32,035 nt of DNA from Granulicella sp. (lineage in GTDB: Bacteria; Acidobacteriota; Terriglobia; Terriglobales; Acidobacteriaceae): positions 1 to 32,035 of the forward strand of contig PKWK01000317.1 in NCBI GenBank assembly GCA_003133205.1, in the 5' to 3' direction. Shown one piece after another: positions 7,403 to 14,536 of the stretch. Below the pieces are notes generated by a model. The model was not told the DNA's origin and made no database searches. It worked only from the letters and a program-made list of their open reading frames with translations. Position 1 is the stretch's first letter. Each line of letters opens with the position of its first letter. A program made the position numbers and the translations under genes.

Positions 7403-8581
7403 ATGGGCCTTGCAAATAATGATGTTGCGCTCGGACGAGCGCTTCCGCGGCTATTCGACCAACCGCGCCGGAGTGGGAGCCTGGCGATCTCGACTTCCGT
7501 CGAGGTGCTGCGCGGGCAGCAGGCGGTCGCCGCGCGGCGCGACTTGCTGGTCGAACTCTGCCGTAGAACGGGGCAGGCCGGGGCAATGGATGCCCTGGAA
7601 GTGTCGCTGGATAAGCCAACGTCGCGCGCGAAGATTCCTTATCTGGTGCTGGTGGGCTCGCCCGATACGATGGATTGGGACACAGTTACGGCAGACGATC
7701 TCGACGGCGCCGTGCTGATTTACGAGTACAAGATTGCAGGTCGCGGGACGGGCGTCTTCGCCACCGACAACGTGAACGGCGAAGGCACCGTCATCGCGCA
7801 GAACTACCTCCGAACCGATGTGGCCGAAGCGGCCTGCCAGACGCTGCTGAATCGCGGCGCGCTGACGGTGATGATCACGCTGGAGGGGAAGACCGAGGCG
7901 CGAGGCACCCTTGGATCGCGCGAAGAGTTGGCTCCACCGGGCCGGATGGGCACGCGAACGCGGGAAGTGCCGCGCTTTCTGCCGCTCGGGGACACGCTGG
8001 ATGCGACGCTGGCGATGTTGGGCAGGCACACGCGGCGCAACCTGCGGTACTACCGAAGGCGGCTCGAGACAGAGGTGGGAGCAGTCTTCGTGCCCAGCGT
8101 TGCGATGGAGAGAGCTGAGTTCCTCGAGTTCAATAGGACGTCGATGTATCCGGCATCGGAGGCGATCGCGGCCTGGCGTTACGACGCGATTCAGCGGACG
8201 CCGAATTCCTTCTTCGCCGGAGTGAGAGTGCGCGACGGACAATGGCTGAGCCTGATCGGCGGACGCAGGCACTCGGCGGTGACCGAGATTGACTGGCAGA
8301 TGAACCTCGCCGGACTGCCGCGCTACTCGCTCAGTACGGTGATGCGATCGTACATTCTAGAGCACGAGATCGAGCTGGGAATCAGGGAAATGGTGTTCAT
8401 CGGTGGAACGCCGCACTCGATGCGCCACTCCTTTGTCTGCAGGGATGCGGTGGATGTGATTGTTCAGCGACGATCGGTGAACGCGCGGCTGCTGCGCCTG
8501 CTCTCGCGATGGATCTTCCCGGAGAAGAACTTCCTGGGCCAGGCATTGCGCGACAAGGATCTGCGCTGGACCAACTGGTGA
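7403..8581 (+). CDS. GNAT-like (CelD/BcsL-type) acyltransferase, probable
   Basis: 392 residues, soluble, no signal peptide. The C-terminal half (about 195-350) has the layout of the BcsL/CelD-like acetyltransferase fold: an R-R-N-L-R-Y-Y-R-R-R-L basic helix, E-F-L-E-F-N-R-T-S, then F-F-A-G-V-R-V-R-D-G-Q-W-L-S-L-I-G-G and T-E-I-D-W-Q-M-N-L. The N-terminal half is not recognised. Such proteins transfer acyl groups, often onto polysaccharides or peptidoglycan-linked molecules; the substrate here is unknown. The ATG at 7403 follows TTAGG at close spacing, a modest ribosome site. The 264 nt upstream contain no gene. It is probably transcribed alone. Confidence 0.7.
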   Translation: MGLANNDVALGRALPRLFDQPRRSGSLAISTSVEVLRGQQAVAARRDLLVELCRRTGQAGAMDALEVSLDKPTSRAKIPYLVLVGSPDTMDWDTVTADDLDGAVLIYEYKIAGRGTGVFATDNVNGEGTVIAQNYLRTDVAEAACQTLLNRGALTVMITLEGKTEARGTLGSREELAPPGRMGTRTREVPRFLPLGDTLDATLAMLGRHTRRNLRYYRRRLETEVGAVFVPSVAMERAEFLEFNRTSMYPASEAIAAWRYDAIQRTPNSFFAGVRVRDGQWLSLIGGRRHSAVTEIDWQMNLAGLPRYSLSTVMRSYILEHEIELGIREMVFIGGTPHSMRHSFVCRDAVDVIVQRRSVNARLLRLLSRWIFPEKNFLGQALRDKDLRWTNW

Positions 8582-8628
8582 GTGGAAGCCGCGGAGATCA
8601 CGGAGCTCCCACTCATCGCCACCCGGAC

Positions 8629-8835
8629 TTAGCGGATTCCGCCCGAGACGTTCAGCGTCTGGCCGGTCACGTACTTCGAGTCGGATGACGCGAGGAACAC
8701 CGCTGCGGGCAAGATATCGTTGGGCTGGCCAATGCGGCCGAGCGGCGTCTGCGCTTCGATGCCCTTCTCTAAATCGCTGCCCATGAAGCCCGCGGACTGA
8801 ACACCTTCGGTCTCGACCAGGCCAGGATTGATTTC
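8629..8835 (-). pseudogene. Remnant of a short-chain dehydrogenase/reductase (C-terminal end only)
   Basis: Minus-strand translation from about 8835 to the TAA at 8629-8631 gives I-N-P-G-L-V-E-T-E-G, then T-P-L-G-R-I-G-Q-P-N-D-I, A-V-F-L-A-S-S-D-S, and Y-V-T-G-Q-T-L-N-V-S-G-G-I-R. This is the classic last 65-70 residues of SDR enzymes (3-oxoacyl-ACP reductase-like). The Rossmann fold with the glycine-rich NAD(P) motif and the Ser-Tyr-Lys triad should lie upstream, but the sequence there belongs to other DNA and then to the plus-strand mutarotase gene. The fragment is therefore a 5'-deleted gene. The remaining part has no internal stops, so the loss may be fairly recent. Confidence 0.85.
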
Positions 8836-8925
8836 ATGTGATGGGAGAGGGTGGCGGGGGTGACGTCGCAGCAACTGCGGATGGACTCGCATAGACTGGA
8901 AAGCGCGGAATGGAGCGTGTGAATC

Positions 8926-9894
8926 ATGGACCTTGCAGAACTGCAGCATAAGTTTGCGATCCCCGGCGTACTGGGCTTTGAGAAGACGGCGTCGGGATTG
9001 GTGGTAGCGCGGGTGACGTCGCCCGCGGCAGAGGCGACGATCTACATGCAGGGCGCGCACGTGACCCATTGGAAGCCCGCGGGGCAGGCGCCCGTGATCT
9101 TTCTGAGCCAGCGCGCGGAGTTCGCGCCGGGAAAGCCCATCCGCGGCGGCGTGCCCATCGTCTTCCCGTGGTTCTCGGAGCGGCACGACGGCAAGACCGG
9201 CCCTCAGCACGGCTTTGCGCGCATCTCGGAGTGGGACCTCGCCTTCGCCGGAATGTCCGGCGACGATCTCCACCTCGCCTTCACGCTGGCGCCGAACGAG
9301 CTGAGCCGCAGCCTGGGCTTCGACCACTTCCGCCTCGGCTATCGCGTCACCGTCGGACGTAAGCTGACGCTCGAGATGACGGTAGCGAATGACTCGGGCA
9401 ACGGCGGCGCGCGCGGCGGTGGATCTGCTGCGGCAACCGCTGGAGCCGACGCCGCAGCCCACGGCGCGCCGCTGGTCTTCGAGCAGGCGCTGCACACGTA
9501 CTACGCAGTGGCCGATGCGCAAAAGGTGTCGATCGACGGACTGGACGGCGTGACCTTCATCGACAAGGTCGACGATATGAAGCGCAAGGTGCAGCCAGCC
9601 GGCGCTCTGAAGTTTGAGGGAAGAACAGACCGTCCGTATCTGAATACAACGGCGACCTGCGTGCTCCACGACCCGGCGGGCAAGCGGCGCATTGTGGTCG
9701 CGAAGAGCGGATCGAACTCGACCGTGGCGTGGAACCCGTGGCAGGAGTTCACGGCGAAGATGGTCGACATGGAGCCGGATGCGTGGCTGCACATGACCTG
9801 CATCGAGACAGCCAACGTGGGTGAAGACGCCATCACGCTGCAGCCGGGCGCAACCCACACCATGCGCGCCGATATCTCCATCGAGGCTGTTTAG
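8926..9894 (+). CDS. D-hexose-6-phosphate mutarotase (aldose 1-epimerase family)
   Basis: 322 residues. The YeaD-like galactose-mutarotase fold is seen in A-T-I-Y-M-Q-G-A-H-V-T-H-W (37-49), R-G-G-V-P-I-V-F-P-W-F (73-83) and G-P-Q-H-G-F-A-R (92-99; probable catalytic His95). F-E-Q-A-L-H-T-Y-Y (185-193) and W-N-P-W in the C-terminal third also fit. These enzymes interconvert alpha and beta anomers of hexose 6-phosphates in the cytoplasm. An unusual Gly/Ala-rich insert (about 157-181) lies in the middle of the domain where a short loop is normal. GGAG lies 10 nt upstream of the ATG. The maf gene starts 3 nt after the stop, so the two form a likely operon. Confidence 0.88.
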   Translation: MDLAELQHKFAIPGVLGFEKTASGLVVARVTSPAAEATIYMQGAHVTHWKPAGQAPVIFLSQRAEFAPGKPIRGGVPIVFPWFSERHDGKTGPQHGFARISEWDLAFAGMSGDDLHLAFTLAPNELSRSLGFDHFRLGYRVTVGRKLTLEMTVANDSGNGGARGGGSAAATAGADAAAHGAPLVFEQALHTYYAVADAQKVSIDGLDGVTFIDKVDDMKRKVQPAGALKFEGRTDRPYLNTTATCVLHDPAGKRRIVVAKSGSNSTVAWNPWQEFTAKMVDMEPDAWLHMTCIETANVGEDAITLQPGATHTMRADISIEAV

Positions 9895-9897
9895 TTG

Positions 9898-10500
9898 ATG
9901 GCTGAAGCGGGGCAGCAGTTTCGGCTGATTCTGGCGTCCGCTTCTCCGCGCCGTCGCGAGCTGCTGGCTCAGGCCGGATATGCGTTCACCGTGGAAGCGG
10001 CGGATGTGGCCGAGTCGGAGCGCGAAGGCGAAGAGCCGGGCGCCTACGTACGGCGGCTGGCCGAGGAAAAAGCGCAGGCGGTGTTTGCGCGACATGCCGC
10101 GGAGGACCTCCCGCTAATTGTCCTCGGCGCGGATACAACGGTCGTCTGCGACGGAGAGATTCTTGCAAAACCCGCCGACGCGGCCGACGCAAAGCGCATG
10201 TTGCGTGTCCTCTCGGGCCGCACCCACCAGGTGCTCACCGGCATCGCAGCCGTCACGCGCGCCGGCACCAGCAGCTCCGTCGAAACCACCGACGTCACCT
10301 TCTCCTCCATCCCCGAAGCCGAACTCGACCTCTACTGCGCCACCACCGAGCCGTTCGACAAAGCCGGGGCGTATGGGATTCAGGGGTACGCGGCGCGGTG
10401 GATCCCCCGCATCGACGGCGACTACTTCAACGTCATGGGCCTCCCCATCGCCCGCACCGTGCAACTGATTGAGGATGCGATCACACGGATCAGTCGTTGA
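9898..10500 (+). CDS. maf: Maf-like nucleotide pyrophosphatase
   Basis: 200 residues from the ATG at 9898. Maf signatures are all present: L-A-S-A-S-P-R-R-R-E-L-L (12-23), G-A-D-T-T-V-V (77-83, catalytic Asp79), L-A-K-P (89-92), S-G-R-T-H-Q-V-L-T-G (106-115), E-P-F-D-K-A-G-A-Y-G-I-Q-G and G-D-Y-F-N-V-M-G-L-P. The pattern fits the YhdE-type subgroup, which hydrolyses dTTP/UTP and modified pyrimidine nucleotides to monophosphates. A TTG at 9895 is an alternative start; GAGG in the preceding gene's end lies 8 nt before the TTG and 11 nt before the ATG. The 3' end overlaps the convergent small gene at 10490 by 11 nt. Confidence 0.95.
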   Translation: MAEAGQQFRLILASASPRRRELLAQAGYAFTVEAADVAESEREGEEPGAYVRRLAEEKAQAVFARHAAEDLPLIVLGADTTVVCDGEILAKPADAADAKRMLRVLSGRTHQVLTGIAAVTRAGTSSSVETTDVTFSSIPEAELDLYCATTEPFDKAGAYGIQGYAARWIPRIDGDYFNVMGLPIARTVQLIEDAITRISR

Positions 10501-10696
10501 TTTCGTCAGCCATTTTCAATAGCTGGGAAGCTAGTTTTCTCGCAGATCCAGCGGTCAATTCTGCGGGGTCGCAGCGGAGATGTTGGTCGCAAGCCCTCAG
10601 GTTAATTGCTTCCTGTTCAATCCAAACTTGGACGTCGCCGCCTTCGAATTCAAACACCTCTGCTTTGGGTGCAACTTCTTTTCCACGCTCGTCCAT
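10490..10696 (-). CDS. Small acidic hypothetical protein downstream of tgt
   Basis: 68 residues: a beta-like stretch (V-F-E-F-E-G-G-D-V-Q-V-W-I), R-A-C-D-Q-H-L-R-C-D-P with two cysteines, then a C-terminal helix A-R-K-L-A-S-Q-L-L-K-M-A-D-E-I. I do not recognise the family. The ATG at 10696 has GAGG 4 nt upstream, which supports it over a TTG at 10720 inside tgt. It begins 11 nt after the tgt stop and is likely the last gene of that unit. Its final codons overlap the end of maf on the other strand. Confidence 0.6.
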   Translation of the reverse strand: MDERGKEVAPKAEVFEFEGGDVQVWIEQEAINLRACDQHLRCDPAELTAGSARKLASQLLKMADEIND

Positions 10697-10706
10697 ATCG
10701 CCTCTT

Positions 10707-11909
10707 TTATCCTTTCGCAAACTCGCCCCGCACCCGCTCCATCGTGTCGAGGTAGAACGCGAGGTTGTGGATGGAGTTGAGGGTGGCGCCTAGGGGCTCT
10801 TTGGAGACGAAGAGGTGGCGGAGGTAGGCGCGGGTGTAGCGCTGGCAGACCATGCAGGTGCAGGCGGAGTCGATGGGGCGCTGGTCCTCGGCGTACTCGA
10901 CGCGCTTGATGTTCATGCGAACGGCTGAGGTTTCGCTCTCGCCGGATTCGGGCGAGCGGAAGAGCAGGCCGTGGCGGGCGGCGCGCGTGGGCAGCACGCA
11001 GTCCATCATGTCGACGCCCATCTTCGAGTACTCCTCAATCTCGTCCGGATACCCGACGCCCATGACGTAGCGCGGCTTGTCGGGCGGCAGGATTTCGAGC
11101 GTGCGGGCGATCATCTCGCGCGTCACCTCCCGCGGCTCGCCCACCGCAAGCCCGCCGATCGCGTAGCCCTGGAGGTCCATCTCCACCAGCCGCTCGGCCG
11201 ATTCGCGGCGGAGGTCGGCGTACATGCCGCCCTGCACGATTCCAAAGAGGGTTTGGTGCTTGCCCTCGAGGTTCTGTGGCGCTCCAAAATATGGGGGTTC
11301 TTCGCTGCGCTCAGAATGACAACTTTCAAGCTTGGCGGCCCAGGGGACTTCGTGCTTGTGCGCTTCGAAGTAATCGCGCGACCGTGCGGCCCAGGCGTGC
11401 GTCAGGCCCATGGAATCGCGCGTGCGCTCCCACGTTGCGGGCGTTTCGACGCACTCGTCGAAGACCATCATGATGTCCGCGCCGAGCGCGATCTGCACCT
11501 CCATCGAATGCTCCGGCGAGAAGAAATGTTTCGAGCCATCGAGGTGCGAGCGGAACTCGACGCCATCGTCCGTGACCTTGCGCAGCTTGGAGAGCGAGAA
11601 GACCTGGAAGCCGCCGGAGTCGGTGAGCATCGGCCGCGGCCAACTCATGAAGCGATGCACGCCGCCCAAGCGCCGGATGAGTTCGTGGCCGGGCCGCAGG
11701 TAGAGGTGGTAGGTATTCGCGAGGATGATCTCCGCACCGGCGCCATTGCGGCCGATGTGTTCGAGCGTGTCCTGCTGCACGGTTTTGACCGTGGCCGCCG
11801 TGCCGACGGGCATGAACACCGGCGTCTGCACCTCTCCGTGGGGAAGATGCAGCGTGCCACGGCGTCCGCCGCTGGACGAACCGGCGCTGACTTCAAACGT
11901 AAGACCCAT
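10707..11909 (-). CDS. tgt: tRNA-guanine(34) transglycosylase, with an in-frame insert
   Basis: 400 residues; E. coli Tgt has 375. It exchanges guanine for preQ1 at the wobble position of Asp, Asn, His and Tyr tRNAs. Visible hallmarks: T-P-V-F-M-P-V-G-T (29-37), M-L-T-D-S-G-G-F-Q-V-F (94-104, general acid/base Asp97), F-G-I-V-Q-G-G (222-228), G-G-L-A-V-G-E-P (252-259), M-D-C-V-L-P-T-R (302-309, nucleophile Asp303). The zinc site is C350-x-C352-x2-C355 and H381. Residues about 192-217, between the R-S-R-D-Y-F helix and L-F-G-I-V-Q-G-G, are extra and include C-H-S-E-R-S-E-E, the translation of an interspersed repeat. The insertion is in frame and all catalytic residues remain, so the enzyme is probably active. 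It lies 36 nt after the exported-protein gene. Confidence 0.96.
   Translation of the reverse strand: MGLTFEVSAGSSSGGRRGTLHLPHGEVQTPVFMPVGTAATVKTVQQDTLEHIGRNGAGAEIILANTYHLYLRPGHELIRRLGGVHRFMSWPRPMLTDSGGFQVFSLSKLRKVTDDGVEFRSHLDGSKHFFSPEHSMEVQIALGADIMMVFDECVETPATWERTRDSMGLTHAWAARSRDYFEAHKHEVPWAAKLESCHSERSEEPPYFGAPQNLEGKHQTLFGIVQGGMYADLRRESAERLVEMDLQGYAIGGLAVGEPREVTREMIARTLEILPPDKPRYVMGVGYPDEIEEYSKMGVDMMDCVLPTRAARHGLLFRSPESGESETSAVRMNIKRVEYAEDQRPIDSACTCMVCQRYTRAYLRHLFVSKEPLGATLNSIHNLAFYLDTMERVRGEFAKG
11294..11321 (-). repeat. Interspersed palindromic repeat inserted in tgt
   Basis: On the minus strand the segment reads TTGTCATTCTGAGCGCAG followed by CGAAGAACCC, with imperfect dyad symmetry (TTCT...AGAA). 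I recognise this as a short repeat common between genes in Acidobacteriota and some other phyla; in one frame it encodes S-C-H-S-E-R-S-E-E. Here it lies inside the tgt coding frame. No second copy was found in the window. Confidence 0.7.
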
Positions 11910-11945
11910 CGTTCCAGTATGCCCGTTCGCGCTGGGGAGAGGGGG

Positions 11946-12902
11946 TTACTGCTCGGCGATTGTGACCGCCTGGGCCACGCTGAGGTCGTTGGAGACGCGG
12001 ACGAAGTCGCTATGTTCGGCGTGCTCGTTCTTGGCGATGGACTTGAAGAAGATCGCCTTGCCGTTGATGGCCGTGTCGAGCAGCGTCGTCTTCCAGTCCG
12101 GCTGGCCGAGGCGATCGCGCGTGGTGGCGAAGCTGCTGCCTGCGTGGATCGTCGCCAGCAGGCCGAATCCGATGCTCACGTCCGCGGGCAGGCGGCCCTC
12201 GATGTGGTGCAGCCGCATCGTCTGCGGGTCGACCAGCATGGTTCCCGACATGGCGTGCAGCACCCGCTCTTCCATCGACTGCGTCTCGTAGTCGGGGTTG
12301 GGCTTGAAGTCGATGCGCAGAAAAGTGCCTTCTTCGCGCGGCTCATCGAAGAGAAACGCGCGCGGCGCAAGCAACAGCATCTGCCGGGCGTGTGCCTCAT
12401 CGTCCTTGGTGGCCTGCGACTTCCTTGCGAACGCGGCAGGGTTCGCGACGATGCCCGCGAGCCGGCCGCGCTCCTGCGCGATGCGATCCGCGCTCAGCGG
12501 CTGACCATCCTCCTCGAGCAGCATGCGGACTTTGCCGGTGTTCGTCTCGACTACCTTCTCCGCCCAGAGATGGCCGCCAGTCCTGTCCGACCGTTCCTTG
12601 GAAAAATAGGCGTAGTGATCTCTATGCAGCCCAGCCAACTCCTCGTTGGCCATAACCGTGGACACGATCTGCTTGGCCGAGCCGGGTTGAAGCGGAACGT
12701 CACTTGCAGCGCTTGCGACGTGCACCGGCAGTGCCGGGAAAACGCCGAGCAGGACCCACGCGGCCACCCGTCCGATCGACGGGCAGTATTTGCTCACCGC
12801 CCATCCAATCTGTTTCGGATTCCTCTCGCTTTTTGCCATATGGGCCATCTTCCATAAGATGCGTACTGAAGGTTTGACGGATGGAAAACGAAAGGCGCTC
12901 AT
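11946..12902 (-). CDS. Exported hypothetical protein, coupled to the Tet-type MFS gene
   Basis: 318 residues. A hydrophobic stretch at about 46-64 (V-A-A-W-V-L-L-G-V-F-P-A-L-P-V-H-V-A-S-A-A-S) is a signal peptide with a long basic n-region. The mature part has no domain I can name; it includes an acidic/His segment L-H-R-D-H-Y-A-Y-F-S-K-E-R-S and repeated beta-like strands (T-M-L-V-D-P-Q-T-M-R-L-H-H-I-E-G). The ATG at 12902 overlaps the MFS stop as ATGA and has GGAG 8 nt upstream, pointing to coupled translation. Inner ATGs at 12848 and 12839 would give a more typical signal peptide and cannot be excluded. The end is 36 nt before tgt. Confidence 0.78.
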   Translation of the reverse strand: MSAFRFPSVKPSVRILWKMAHMAKSERNPKQIGWAVSKYCPSIGRVAAWVLLGVFPALPVHVASAASDVPLQPGSAKQIVSTVMANEELAGLHRDHYAYFSKERSDRTGGHLWAEKVVETNTGKVRMLLEEDGQPLSADRIAQERGRLAGIVANPAAFARKSQATKDDEAHARQMLLLAPRAFLFDEPREEGTFLRIDFKPNPDYETQSMEERVLHAMSGTMLVDPQTMRLHHIEGRLPADVSIGFGLLATIHAGSSFATTRDRLGQPDWKTTLLDTAINGKAIFFKSIAKNEHAEHSDFVRVSNDLSVAQAVTIAEQ

Positions 12903-14257
12903 GCGGCAGGCTCCGCAGACACATTTCGCGGCCTAACCCCTTGTGCTACAACAAGCGATACAAGCAGTAACCCGCCAGCAAGATAGAATGCGGCCCCCGG
13001 CGCCTGGATCGCAGCCGCCGGCCCGAAGGATTTTGAGAAGACATAAGTGAACATGACCGGTCCGAAGATGCCCGCCAGCCCGCGCAGGCTCTGCACCGCG
13101 CCCTGCATCTGCCCCTGCTCGGACGGCTTCACCTCGCGCGACATGATGCTCTGGGCAGAGGGCCAAGCGACGGACATCAGGTTGAGGACGGGAATGCCCC
13201 ACAGCATCAGCAGGCCGGTCTTCGAGAGGCCGAACATGCAATAGCCCAGCGTGCCGCCGATCAGCCCGAACGAGAGAGCGCTGCGTTCGCCGATGCGCTT
13301 CACCAGCGGCTTGACCAGGCCCGCTCCATAGAAGCCGGAGAAGACCGCGACCAGCGCGAGCGACCAGCCCACTGATTTGTCGGTCCAACCGTAGCGGTAG
13401 TCGGCGATCAGCACGTAGACGTTCTGTAACGATTGTTGTGCCAGATAGCCGAGCACCAGCACCGCCGACAGTCCGAGCAGCACCTTGTTGTTCTTCAACA
13501 GGCGGAGCGAGCCGACGGGGTTCGCGCGCTTCCACGAGAAGTGGCTGCGATGTTCGTGGCTCAGCGACTCAGGCAGCACGAAGAGGCCATACATGCCGTT
13601 GAGCAGGCTGAGGCCGCCCGCGACCCAGAACGGAAGCCGCGGATTGACGCTGCCCAGGATTCCGCCGAGCGCCGGGCCGAGCACGAAGCCCATGCCGAAC
13701 GCCGCGCCGATCAGGCCAAACGCGCTGGCGCGCTTCTCCACCGGCGTGACGTCGGTCATGTACGCCATTCCAGTGGGAATGCTGGAGGCGGTAAGTCCGG
13801 AGATGACGCGGCCGACAAACAGCCAGCCCAGCGCGGGCGCCCACGCCATCAGCAGGTAGTCCAGGCCGAGGCCGAAGTTGGAGAGCAGGACGACTGGGCG
13901 ACGACCGAAGCGGTCCGACAGCGAGCCGAGCACCGGGGAGAAGAAGAATTGCATCACCGCGAAGATGGTGCCGAAGTAGCCGAGCATCCGAGCGGCGCCG
14001 GTCGCGTTGCCAGCCATGAAACTGGCGATCAGGCGCGGCAGGACGGGCGCGATCATGCCCAGCGCGAGCATGTCCAAAGTAATGGTGAGGAAGATGAAGC
14101 TGGCGGCGGCGCGGCGTCCCTTCTGGATGTACAGAGGGACGGCGAAGTCGGCTTCGGGCAGCTCAATTCCCGGCGCGGTGGCGACGAGGTTTTCCGCTAC
14201 GCCCGCGCTCAGGGCGTCGTTGGGTGCGGAATTCAGGTTCGTCTCGCCTGGCCCCAT
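12899..14257 (-). CDS. MFS transporter of the Tet / DHA1 drug-efflux type
   Basis: 452 residues with about 12 membrane helices. TM1 (about 52-72) contains T-L-D-M-L-A-L-G-M-I-A-P-V-L-P, matching the membrane Asp and M-P-V-L-P of TetA-type pumps. Motif A, G-S-L-S-D-R-F-G-R-R-P, is at 111-121, and an antiporter-type G-x-x-x-G-P-A-L-G-G motif lies near 192-203. Such proteins export drugs in exchange for protons. The substrate is not evident, and tetracycline should not be assumed. An N-terminal cytoplasmic extension of about 48 residues is unusual. The start at 14257 follows AGGGG at 4-nt spacing. Three copies of a 27-nt element lie 31-128 nt upstream, suggesting repression by a ligand-sensing regulator encoded elsewhere. 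Confidence 0.92.
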   Translation of the reverse strand: MGPGETNLNSAPNDALSAGVAENLVATAPGIELPEADFAVPLYIQKGRRAAASFIFLTITLDMLALGMIAPVLPRLIASFMAGNATGAARMLGYFGTIFAVMQFFFSPVLGSLSDRFGRRPVVLLSNFGLGLDYLLMAWAPALGWLFVGRVISGLTASSIPTGMAYMTDVTPVEKRASAFGLIGAAFGMGFVLGPALGGILGSVNPRLPFWVAGGLSLLNGMYGLFVLPESLSHEHRSHFSWKRANPVGSLRLLKNNKVLLGLSAVLVLGYLAQQSLQNVYVLIADYRYGWTDKSVGWSLALVAVFSGFYGAGLVKPLVKRIGERSALSFGLIGGTLGYCMFGLSKTGLLMLWGIPVLNLMSVAWPSAQSIMSREVKPSEQGQMQGAVQSLRGLAGIFGPVMFTYVFSKSFGPAAAIQAPGAAFYLAGGLLLVSLVVAQGVRPRNVSAEPAA

Positions 14258-14287
14258 ACTGCCCCTACCCCCCTGGTATCAAAAACC

Positions 14288-14385
14288 GTAAGATATTCCA
14301 AATAAACGACTTAGATGCGGGTCAAAATGCAAAATATTTATTTCAAAGGACTTAGTTTGCAAGATAGTCTAAACAAATGACTTAG
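14288..14385 (-). promoter_or_regulatory. Three imperfect 27-nt operator-like repeats upstream of the MFS gene
   Basis: Copies at 14288-14314, 14329-14355 and 14359-14385. Read on the minus strand, each begins CTAAGTC, then one variable base and TTT, and ends TAT[CT]TT[GA]C. The first and third copies match at about 21 of 27 positions; the middle copy keeps both ends but differs in the centre. Start-to-start distances are 41 and 30 nt, near four and three helical turns, so the sites lie on one DNA face. The region is markedly AT-rich. The array probably binds a repressor controlling the pump; the regulator is not in the window. Confidence 0.7.
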
Positions 14386-14536
14386 CAGGATTGATTTGGT
14401 TCGATTGCATGGGATCCAGGGCCAGGCATCAGGCCGCGCGCCTCGAATCCTATACACTTAATTATACATGGCGTGTCAAGCAGAAGACCGGCAATTGTAT
14501 CGTTGACAAACCCAACATTATTTTATGCTTCCATCG

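Noticed and set aside
8836..10095. Long minus-strand frame continuing upstream of the SDR remnant
   Set aside because: Only the last ~68 codons look like SDR; the rest is antisense to the mutarotase and maf and not protein-like.
10971..12857. 628-codon plus-strand open frame opposite tgt and the exported protein
   Set aside because: It is antisense to two well-supported genes, with Arg/His/Asp-rich low-quality composition typical of a high-GC shadow frame and no ribosome site.
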